The translations under genes and the position numbers were made by a program. From DASUBV01 sp035763085 (lineage in GTDB: Bacteria > Actinomycetota > Actinomycetes > Streptosporangiales > Streptosporangiaceae), in contig DASUBV010000067.1 in assembly GCA_035763085.1 (NCBI GenBank), positions 1 to 11,077 on the forward strand: 11,077 nt of DNA, read 5' to 3'. The notes below the pieces were generated by a model that was not told where the DNA came from, did not search any database, and was given only the letters and a program-made list of their open reading frames with translations. Positions 1 to 6,776 of the stretch are shown piece by piece. The first letter of the stretch is position 1; every line of letters starts with the position of its first letter.

Positions 1-882
1 CCGAGGCCGGCCCCGTCCAGCAGGCGCGGCAGGCCGGGCAGCGCCTCCTCGCCGCGGGTGACGCTGAGCCGGATGAGCCGGTCATCGACGGTGATGTCGC
101 GGACCTCGGGGTGGCCGGACAGCACATCGCGGGCCGCCGTCGCCTGCTCGCCGACCCTCAGGGTCACCACATCGCCCGAGACGCGGCGCTTGAGCTCGTC
201 CGGCGCGCCCGTCGCGATGATCTTCCCGTGGTCGATGATCATGACCCGGTCGCATAGCGCGTCCGCCTCCTCCAGGTAGTGCGTGGTCAGGAAGATGGTG
301 GTGCCGAACTGCTCGCGCAGCGCGCGGATGTGGCCAGGTTGCTGCGGCTCTGCGGGTCCAGCCCGGTGGTCGGCTCGTCGAGGAAGATGAGCCGGGGGAG
401 TGCACCAGGCCCAGCGTGATGTCCAGCCGCCGCCGCTGCCCGCCGGACAGCGTCTTGCACCGGCGCCTCTCGAGCCCGGACAGCTCCAGCTGCTCCAGCA
501 GCAGCCTGATCCGCTCGGCAGCCTCGCGGCGCGGGATGCGGTACAGCTCGGCCTGGATGCTCAGTTCCTCGCTGACCAGGCAGTTCGGGTCTGAGCCGCC
601 GGCCGTGATGCCGATCGCCTGGGCCACGTAGCCGATCCGGCGCCGGACCCCGACCGGATCGCGCAGCAAGTCGGCCCCGGCCACGGTCGCCGTGCCGGCG
701 GTGGGGCGCAGCAAGGTGGTGAGCATCCGCAGCGTGGTGGTCTTCCCCGCTCCGTTCGGGCCCAGGAAGCCGACGATCTCGCCCTCGGGGACGCTGATGT
801 CGACGCCGCGGACCGCTTCCACGGTCTGGCGCCGGCTCGTGAAGCTCCGGGCCAGCCCGGCTGCCTCGATCATCATGGCCAT
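1..882 (-). CDS. ABC transporter ATP-binding protein, DrrA-like, 3' partial with two apparent frameshifts
   Basis: Nucleotide-binding subunit of an ABC exporter of the DrrA/multidrug type; it would hydrolyse ATP on the cytoplasmic face for a membrane partner, which would lie beyond the left edge. From the start chosen here (ATG at 882, AGAAGGGA at 891-898 with 8 nt spacing) I see Walker A GPNGAGKTT (residues 41-49), a Q-loop in YVAQ (Q88) and signature LSGGQ (145-149). The frame then breaks at a run of five G (394-398); Walker B LIFLDEPTTGLD continues in a second frame. A second break near 332-337 is followed by the H-loop region FLTTHYLEEAD in a third frame, which stays open to base 1. All motifs survive when two bases are added back, so sequencing error or very recent decay are both possible. 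Substrate unknown. Family call is firm; integrity is not. Confidence 0.85.
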
Positions 883-890
883 CTGTGTCA

Positions 891-898
891 TCCCTTCT
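891..898 (-). promoter_or_regulatory. Ribosome binding site of the abc gene
   Basis: AGAAGGGA on the minus strand, 8 nt before the ATG at 882. It overlaps another ATG (891), which would have no spacing, so it decides the start in favour of 882. Confidence 0.6.
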
Positions 899-934
899 GC
901 GGCGGCGCCGCGGCTGCGGCGGCCGGGGCGCGGA

Positions 935-1000
935 GCCGTGCGGGTGGTGGCCGGGCGGCGGAGCATCGGCGCCCGGTGGCTGACCACGCACCCGCACGGC
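935..1000 (-). promoter_or_regulatory. Long nested hairpin in the abc leader RNA
   Basis: Arms 935-946 and 989-1000 are perfect 12-bp inverted repeats. After a one-base bulge (988) they continue as 947-950 with 984-987. An inner 7-bp stem (951-957 with 970-976) closes on a 12-nt loop. The total is about 23 base pairs within 66 nt, lying 50-120 nt upstream of the abc start codon and inside the predicted transcript. Such a structure could be an attenuator or a translation control element, but chance pairing is easier in GC-rich DNA. Function is inferred only. Confidence 0.45.
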
Positions 1001-1138
1001 GCCTGCCTGGCCGGCCCCGCGTGCGGGCGGGTGCCGGCTGGCCGGACCGCGTTGCAGGGCGCTGCCCGGCTCGCCAGGCCGCGCTGCGGCACGGTGCCCG
1101 CTGGCCGGGCCACGCCCCGCGCGGGGGGCTCCGCTCGC

Positions 1139-1167
1139 ATCTTCAAGTAATGTCGCGAACGTGTCAA
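1139..1167 (-). promoter_or_regulatory. Sigma-70-type promoter of the abc gene
   Basis: On the minus strand a perfect -35 box TTGACA (1162-1167) is followed after 17 nt by GAAGAT (1139-1144), which keeps the A at position 2 and T at position 6 of TANNNT. Transcription would start near 1132 and give a leader of about 250 nt. This is the most AT-rich stretch between the two minus-strand genes. Confidence 0.55.
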
Positions 1168-1180
1168 GTACTATCTCGAA
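1143..1180. repeat. Tandem 17-bp direct repeats with 21-bp period, probable operator
   Basis: TCAAGTAATGTCGCGAA (1143-1159) and TCAAGTACTATCTCGAA (1164-1180) agree at 14 of 17 positions and begin 21 bp apart, two helical turns. Each unit is itself roughly palindromic (TCNAG-N6-CNNGA). One copy covers the -35 box and the other touches the -10 box of the abc promoter, so a repressor acting on the exporter gene is the natural reading. No regulator gene is in the window. Confidence 0.5.
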
Positions 1181-1266
1181 ATTGTGCGGTCCGGGCGGCT
1201 ACCCGTCGCCTGCCTGGCCGGGCGGCGGCGGGCCTGTCAGGCTCACGGGCCAGGGCGCCGGGCCGG

Positions 1267-1291
1267 CCGGCGAGCCTCACCTGCTCGCCGG
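1267..1291 (-). terminator. Candidate terminator of the recB-like gene
   Basis: Perfect 9-bp stem CCGGCGAGC / GCTCGCCGG with a 7-nt loop, about 100 nt beyond the recB-like stop codon. There is no T-tract, which is common for actinomycete terminators but lowers certainty. Confidence 0.35.
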
Positions 1292-1387
1292 GCCGGGCGA
1301 GTCCAGGGCGGCGCCGGCGGGCCAGGGGAGCGTCCGGGAGGAGCCGCCAGGGCACTCCGCAGGCGAGCGGGAAGACCCGGGCCGGAG

Positions 1388-2455
<1,068 letters not shown>

Positions 2456-2462
2456 GCACCGG

Positions 2463-2468
2463 AGCCTA
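2463..2468 (-). promoter_or_regulatory. -10 box of the leaderless recB-like gene
   Basis: TAGGCT on the minus strand, 7 nt before the ATG at 2455, so transcription would begin at the start codon. No good -35 box is visible. A short inverted repeat GCGGG/CCCGC (2474-2478, 2486-2490) lies just upstream. Confidence 0.5.
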
Positions 2469-2602
2469 GGACAGCGGGCTGACATCCCGCGCTGAATGGC
2501 TGGTAAGCCCGGCGTGTCCGCGCGGTGTTCCGCTCCGGCCGGCGCACGCCGGGCCGGCCAGGCGGCCAGCCAGCCGGGCGCCAATTCCCCGCGAGGTGCG
2601 AG

Positions 2603-2630
2603 CTGAGAATGGCCGCATACCGCGTAGCAT
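2603..2630 (+). promoter_or_regulatory. Promoter of the leaderless M50 protease gene
   Basis: TAGCAT (2625-2630) lies 6 nt before the GTG at 2637; CTGAGA (2603-2608) lies 16 nt further upstream. The same CTGAGA hexamer stands before the trmI -10 box. The only purine stretch (AGGG, 2632-2635) is 1 nt from the GTG and too close to act as an RBS. Confidence 0.5.
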
Positions 2631-2636
2631 CAGGGC

Positions 2637-3830
2637 GTGGCAGGTATCACCGACGGGGACGGCACGGAGCCGGGCCCCGGCCAGCAGCAGCCCGGGCAGG
2701 CACCTGCCGGTCAGTCCCGGCGCGATCCGCGGCTCGGGCTCGTCATCGCCAGGGTCTTCGGCATCCCGGTCTACATCTCGCCGTACTGGTTCTTCGTCGC
2801 GGCGCTGCTGGTGTACCTGTACGCCAACTCACTGGACCGTGACGTGAGCCCGACGTCGGTGCGCTACGGAGTATCGGCCGCGTTCGTGGTGCTGCTGTAT
2901 GTCTCGGTGCTGATCCACGAGCTGGCGCACTGCGCGGTGGCCCGCGGGTTCAAGCTCCCGGTCCGCCGCGTCCTGCTCTACCCGCTGGGCGGATTCTCGG
3001 AGATCGAGAAGGAGCCGCCGACGCCATCCCAGGAGTTCCTGGTCTCGGTGGCCGGCCCGGCCATCTCACTGGCGCTGGCCGGCGTCGCCCTGGGGCTGAC
3101 CCGGGTGATCACCGACGGCATGCCCAATGTGCTGATTGACCAGCTGTTCCGGGCCAACCTGCTGGTCGGCATCTTCAACCTGCTGCCCGGCCTGCCGCTG
3201 GACGGCGGGCGGATCTTCCGGGCGGGCATCTGGAAGATCACCGGCAAGGGGGCCACGGCGACCATCGCCGCTGCCTGGGCCGGGCGGGTGCTGGCGGTCG
3301 CGCTGATCGTCGTGCCGTTCGCCATGACCGGCGGGCAGCTCGGCTCGCTGGTCGGCAGCTCGTACTTCCTGTGGCTGGCGTTCATCGCGGCCTTCATGTG
3401 GCTGCAGTCCGGGCAGGCCATCAAGGCGGCCAGGGTGCGCGAGCGGCTGCCCGGCCTGCAGGCCAGGACCCTGGCCCGGCGCGCGATCCCGATCCCGCCC
3501 AGCCTGCCGCTGTCGGAGGCGATCCGGCGGGCTGACGAGGCACAGGCGCGGGCCCTGGTGGTCGTGGACCACCAGGCCACGCCGATCGCGATCGTCAACG
3601 AGGAGGCGGTCATCGCCACGCCGCAGCAGCGCCGGCCGTGGATCGAGGTGGGGACGCTGGCGCGCACGCTGGACCCCGGCATGGTGCTGTCGGCTGACCT
3701 GTCCGGGATGGACCTCATCGAGGCGGTGCGCCGCCGCCCGGCCACCGAGTACCTGCTGATCGAGCCGTCCGGCCAGGTGTACGGGGTGCTGGCCACCGCC
3801 GACCTCGACCATGCGTTCGCCGGTGCCTGA
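2637..3830 (+). CDS. Site-2 protease family (M50) intramembrane metalloprotease with CBS-like C-terminus
   Basis: 397-residue membrane zinc protease of the M50/S2P family, which cleaves membrane-anchored substrates within the bilayer. A Gly/Pro/Gln-rich cytosolic start (1-30) is followed by several hydrophobic segments (about 50-65, 79-98, 133-157, 167-186, 213-233, 239-256). The zinc motif HELAH is at 94-98 in the second segment and the third ligand motif NLLPGLPLDGGR (D189) is in the fourth, so the catalytic set is complete. Residues from about 284 on look like a degenerate CBS pair (SEAIRRADEAQARALVVVD, then GVLATADLDHA), as in the S2P/CBS subgroup. The GTG start fits the leaderless promoter. 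It lies 31 nt before trmI, which has its own -10 box in that gap. Substrate unknown; anti-sigma factors are the usual targets in related proteins. Confidence 0.88.
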   Translation: MAGITDGDGTEPGPGQQQPGQAPAGQSRRDPRLGLVIARVFGIPVYISPYWFFVAALLVYLYANSLDRDVSPTSVRYGVSAAFVVLLYVSVLIHELAHCAVARGFKLPVRRVLLYPLGGFSEIEKEPPTPSQEFLVSVAGPAISLALAGVALGLTRVITDGMPNVLIDQLFRANLLVGIFNLLPGLPLDGGRIFRAGIWKITGKGATATIAAAWAGRVLAVALIVVPFAMTGGQLGSLVGSSYFLWLAFIAAFMWLQSGQAIKAARVRERLPGLQARTLARRAIPIPPSLPLSEAIRRADEAQARALVVVDHQATPIAIVNEEAVIATPQQRRPWIEVGTLARTLDPGMVLSADLSGMDLIEAVRRRPATEYLLIEPSGQVYGVLATADLDHAFAGA

Positions 3831-3855
3831 GACTGTCCCGCCGATCAACTAGCCT
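3827..3855 (+). promoter_or_regulatory. Promoter of leaderless trmI
   Basis: CTGAGA (3827-3832, overlapping the M50 stop codon), 17 nt, then TAGCCT (3850-3855), 6 nt before the GTG at 3862. No RBS is present. This lets trmI be transcribed separately from the M50 gene. Confidence 0.5.
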
Positions 3856-3861
3856 GTCGCC

Positions 3862-4740
3862 GTGATGAAGCAGCCTCGCGGGCCGTTCGCGGCCGGCGAT
3901 CAGGTCCAGCTGACCGACCCCAAGGGCCGGCAGCACCGGCTGATCCTGACCGCCGGGCGGACGTTCCACACTCACCGCGGCGGGGTCGCGCACGACGACC
4001 TGATCGGCCAGCCGGAGGGCAGCCTGGTCACCTCCTCGGGCGGCACGCCCTACATCGCGCTGCGGCCGCTGCTGTCGGACTACACGGTGTCGATGGCGCG
4101 CGGCGCCGCGGTGGTCTACCCCAAGGACGCGGCGCAGATCCTGGCCGCGGCCGACATCTTCCCCGGCGCCACCGTCGTGGAGGCGGGGGCGGGCTCCGGC
4201 GCGCTGTCGTGCTGGCTGCTGCGCGCGGTCGGCGAGGAAGGGCTGCTGCTGTCATTTGAACGGCGGCCGGACTTTGCCGAGATTGCCCGCGCCAATGTCG
4301 AGGGCTATTTCGGCGGCCCCCATCCGGCCTGGCGGCTGACGACCGGTGACCTGCCCGCCGGCCAGATCCGCGACGCCGACCGGGTCATCCTGGACATGCT
4401 CGCGCCCTGGGAGCACGCGCAGACGGCGGCGGACGCCCTGGTGCCCGGCGGCGTGCTGTGCTGCTACGTCGCCACCACGACCCAGCTGGCCCGGACGGTG
4501 ACCGCGCTGCGCGAGCAGGGCAGCTTTGCCGAGCCCGCCGCGGGGGAGACCCTGCAGCGCGGCTGGCACGTGGACGGCCTGGCGGTCCGCCCCGAGCACC
4601 GGATGGTGGGACACACGGGATTTTTGGTCACCGCCCGGCGGCTGGCTGACGGCGTGTCAGCCCCGCCCCGCCGCCGGCGGCCGTCCAAGGGCGCCGAGGC
4701 AGCGGCTGAGCTGGCCGAACCCGGCGGCGGTGAGATGTAG
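3862..4740 (+). CDS. trmI: tRNA (adenine(58)-N1)-methyltransferase TrmI
   Basis: 292-residue SAM-dependent methyltransferase that makes m1A at position 58 in the T-loop of tRNAs, working as a homotetramer. The N-terminal small beta domain (about 1-70) is followed by SDYTVSMARGAAVVYPKD, typical of TrmI, then the Rossmann core with SAM motif VVEAGAGSGALS (104-115), an acidic SAM-ribose region SFERR (131-135) and catalytic-type D178 in LDMLAPWEH. The C-terminus carries an extra basic then Ala/Glu-rich tail (about 265-292). GTG at 3862 is preferred because it sits 6 nt after a -10 box; the next codon is ATG, so a start one codon later cannot be excluded. The neighbour relation to the proteasome genes is also seen in Mycobacterium (Rv2118c near mpa). 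Confidence 0.93.
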   Translation: MMKQPRGPFAAGDQVQLTDPKGRQHRLILTAGRTFHTHRGGVAHDDLIGQPEGSLVTSSGGTPYIALRPLLSDYTVSMARGAAVVYPKDAAQILAAADIFPGATVVEAGAGSGALSCWLLRAVGEEGLLLSFERRPDFAEIARANVEGYFGGPHPAWRLTTGDLPAGQIRDADRVILDMLAPWEHAQTAADALVPGGVLCCYVATTTQLARTVTALREQGSFAEPAAGETLQRGWHVDGLAVRPEHRMVGHTGFLVTARRLADGVSAPPRRRRPSKGAEAAAELAEPGGGEM

Positions 4741-4755
4741 AGCAGGTGGAGCAGG

Positions 4756-4784
4756 TCCGGTAACGCGGCGGCACCGTTCCCGGA
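4756..4784 (+). terminator. Candidate terminator after trmI
   Basis: Arms TCCGGTAACG (4756-4765) and CGTTCCCGGA (4775-4784) pair at 9 of 10 positions with a 9-nt loop, 15 nt after the trmI stop. No T-tract. It could instead be an operator of arc, since it contains one of the GTAAC motifs found upstream of that gene. Confidence 0.35.
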
Positions 4785-4845
4785 TCGTAACTCCAGAGCG
4801 GCAGAGTCGGGGCCGGTGCAAGGTTACGGAACGACCCTTGATAGG

Positions 4846-4851
4846 TAGGGT
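4846..4851 (+). promoter_or_regulatory. -10 box of arc
   Basis: TAGGGT with GTTACG (4823-4828) 17 nt upstream as a weak -35. A start near 4858 would give a leader of about 29 nt holding the RBS. The same GTAGGGTC octamer occurs at the prcB promoter. Confidence 0.45.
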
Positions 4852-4870
4852 CTAGGTAAGTCGGCTCTCG

Positions 4871-4878
4871 GGAGGGGG
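4871..4878 (+). promoter_or_regulatory. Ribosome binding site of arc
   Basis: GGAGGGGG, 8 nt before the ATG at 4887. It overlaps the alternative GTG at 4878 and so rules that start out. Confidence 0.7.
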
Positions 4879-4886
4879 TGAGGGGC

Positions 4887-6680
4887 ATGGCCTCTCGTGA
4901 CGACAGCGCCCGCTCCGGGCGGTATGACGACGAGGTCAAGGTCCTGACCACGAAGATCTCCTTCCTGGAGGAGGAGGTCTCGGCACTGCGCGGCAGGCTG
5001 GCAGATTCGCCGCGCCAGGCCAGGCTGCTCGAGGAGCGCCTGCGCGAGGCAGAGGCGAGCCTGGCGGCGGTTACCGGCCAGAACGAGCGGCTGACCGGGA
5101 CGCTGCGGGACGCGCGGGACCAGATCGTGGCCCTGAAGGAGGAGGTGGACCGGCTCGCCCAGCCGCCGAGCGGGTTCGGCATCTTCCTGGAGGCGGCCGA
5201 CGACGGCGCCGCGGACGTCTTCACCGGCGGCCGCAAGATGCGCGTCAGCGTCAGCCCGGGCATCGACCTGGACGAGCTGCGGCCCGGCCAGGAAGTCGTG
5301 CTCAACGAGGCCCTCAACGTCGTGATCGCCCAGGGCTACGAGACGATCGGCGAGGTCGTCATGCTCAAGGAGATCCTGGACGGCGGCGACCGGGCGCTGG
5401 TCATCTCGCATGCCGACGAGGAGCGGGTGGCCCGGCTGGCCGAGCCGCTGCGCGAGTCGACGCTGCGCGCGGGTGACTCGCTGCTGCTGGAGCCGCGCTC
5501 GGGCTATGTGTACGAGCGCATCCCCAAGGCCGAGGTCGAGGAGCTGATCCTCGAGGAAGTCCCGGACATCTCCTATGTCGAGATCGGCGGCCTGGCGCCG
5601 CAGATCGAGCAGATCCGCGACGCGATCGAGCTGCCCTACCTGCATGCCGACTTGTTCAAGGAGCACCAGCTGCGGCCGCCCAAGGGCGTGCTGCTGTACG
5701 GCCCGCCCGGCTGCGGCAAGACGCTGATCGCCAAGGCCGTGGCCAACTCGCTGGCCAAGCAGGTCGCGGCCCGCACCGGCGAGAGCACCGCCGACGGCCC
5801 CGACGGCCCGGCCCGCGAGCGGCGCAGCTTCTTCCTCAACATCAAGGGCCCCGAGCTGCTCAACAAGTACGTCGGCGAGACCGAGCGGCACATCCGGCTG
5901 GTCTTCCAGCGGGCCAGGGAGAAGGCCAGCGAGGGCATGCCGGTGATCGTGTTCTTCGACGAGATGGACTCGATCTTCCGCACCCGCGGGTCGGGCGTGT
6001 CCAGCGACGTGGAGAACACGATCGTCCCGCAGCTGCTCAGCGAGATCGACGGCGTGGAGGGGCTGGAGAACGTCATCGTCATCGGCGCCTCCAACCGCGA
6101 GGACATGATCGACCCGGCCATCCTGCGGCCCGGCCGCCTGGACGTGAAGATCAAGATCGAGCGGCCGGACGCCGAGGCGGCGCGCGACATCTTCTCCAAG
6201 TACGTGCTGACCGGGCTGCCGCTGCACCCCGACGACCTGGCCGAGCACGGCGGGTCGGCCGAAGCGACGGTGGCCGAGATGATCCAGCGCGTCGTGGAGC
6301 GGATGTACTCCGAGACCGAGGAGAACCGCTTCCTGGAGGTCACCTACGCCAACGGCGACAAGGAGGTCCTGTACTTCAAGGACTTCAACTCCGGCGCGAT
6401 GATCCAGAACATCGTCGACCGGGCCAAGAAGATGGCGATCAAGGAGTTCCTGGAGACGGGCCAGAAGGGCCTGCGCGTCTCGCACCTGCTCAGCGCGTGC
6501 GTCGATGAGTTCAGCGAGAACGAGGATCTCCCCAACACCACCAACCCCGACGACTGGGCGCGGATCTCGGGCAAGAAGGGGGAGCGGATCGTCTACATCA
6601 GGACGCTGGTCTCCGGCAAGCACGGGACCGAGGCCGGCCGTTCCATCGACACCGTCGCGAACACTGGCCAGTACCTGTAG
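4887..6680 (+). CDS. arc: Proteasome-associated AAA ATPase ARC/Mpa
   Basis: 597-residue hexameric ATPase that recognises pupylated proteins, unfolds them and feeds them into the 20S proteasome in the cytoplasm. Domains: N-terminal coiled coil (about 15-92) that captures Pup; tandem OB folds (about 97-230); AAA domain with Walker A GPPGCGKT (272-279), a pore-loop region around KYVGE (327-331), Walker B VIVFFDEMD (353-361) and the arginine region AILRPGR (411-417). The protein ends in GQYL, the C-terminal motif with penultimate Tyr that docks on the alpha ring, so the link to a proteasome is intact. An acidic/Pro insert (297-312, ESTADGPDGPARERRS region) follows the Walker A helix, as in other ARC proteins. 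Length is normal for the family (about 580-610). It has its own promoter and RBS and is followed by GC-rich inverted repeats before dop. Confidence 0.97.
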   Translation: MASRDDSARSGRYDDEVKVLTTKISFLEEEVSALRGRLADSPRQARLLEERLREAEASLAAVTGQNERLTGTLRDARDQIVALKEEVDRLAQPPSGFGIFLEAADDGAADVFTGGRKMRVSVSPGIDLDELRPGQEVVLNEALNVVIAQGYETIGEVVMLKEILDGGDRALVISHADEERVARLAEPLRESTLRAGDSLLLEPRSGYVYERIPKAEVEELILEEVPDISYVEIGGLAPQIEQIRDAIELPYLHADLFKEHQLRPPKGVLLYGPPGCGKTLIAKAVANSLAKQVAARTGESTADGPDGPARERRSFFLNIKGPELLNKYVGETERHIRLVFQRAREKASEGMPVIVFFDEMDSIFRTRGSGVSSDVENTIVPQLLSEIDGVEGLENVIVIGASNREDMIDPAILRPGRLDVKIKIERPDAEAARDIFSKYVLTGLPLHPDDLAEHGGSAEATVAEMIQRVVERMYSETEENRFLEVTYANGDKEVLYFKDFNSGAMIQNIVDRAKKMAIKEFLETGQKGLRVSHLLSACVDEFSENEDLPNTTNPDDWARISGKKGERIVYIRTLVSGKHGTEAGRSIDTVANTGQYL

Positions 6681-6692
6681 CCGGGCGCGCCC

Positions 6693-6708
6693 GCCCGCCG
6701 CGGCGGGC
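6693..6708 (+). terminator. Candidate terminator or palindrome after arc
   Basis: GCCCGCCGCGGCGGGC is a perfect 16-bp palindrome starting 12 nt after the arc stop; as RNA it gives a 6-bp stem with a CGCG loop. Further related GC arms lie at about 6720-6738. No T-tract, so only a candidate. Confidence 0.3.
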
Positions 6709-6763
6709 CGCCAGACACGGCGCGGCGGGCGCGGCGGCGTGCGGCAGCGCGCCAAACCGGCAC

Positions 6764-6769
6764 TAGGCT
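6764..6769 (+). promoter_or_regulatory. -10 box of leaderless dop
   Basis: TAGGCT, 7 nt before the ATG at 6777, with a pyrimidine-rich spacer and no RBS. The hexamer is identical to that of the recB-like gene. No clear -35 box. Confidence 0.5.
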
Positions 6770-6776
6770 TCTCAGC

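Larger units (their letters stand above)
883..1387. other. 505-bp intergenic region between the abc and recB-like genes
   Basis: No convincing gene. Open frames exist on both strands, but their products are low-complexity Arg/Ala/Gly/Pro, as expected of GC-rich non-coding DNA. It holds, from the abc side: the abc RBS, a nested hairpin (935-1000), two imperfect 22-bp direct repeats (1030-1051 and 1093-1114, 19 of 22 identical), a 12-bp palindrome (1115-1126), the abc promoter with tandem repeats (1139-1180), and a 9-bp-stem hairpin (1267-1291) that may end the recB-like transcript. Confidence 0.6.

Noticed and set aside
692..1150. Plus-strand open frame over the abc 5' end and its leader
   Set aside because: No RBS, antisense to conserved ABC motifs, and composition follows the opposite strand's codons.
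883..1167. N-terminal extension of the abc gene, open in frame back to 1167
   Set aside because: The added residues are Arg/Pro/Ala-rich with no domain and cover the promoter and hairpins. The RBS at 891-898 places the start at 882.
4828..4852. ECF-type promoter (GGAAC) before arc
   Set aside because: GGAAC is present at 4828-4832, but no convincing matching -10 (GTT type) lies at the right distance, while TAGGGT with an RBS explains expression. A similar GGAAC before pup also lacks a partner.
4878..4886. GTG at 4878 as the arc start
   Set aside because: It overlaps the GGAGGGGG ribosome binding site; the ATG at 4887 has 8 nt spacing and gives the usual ARC N-terminus.
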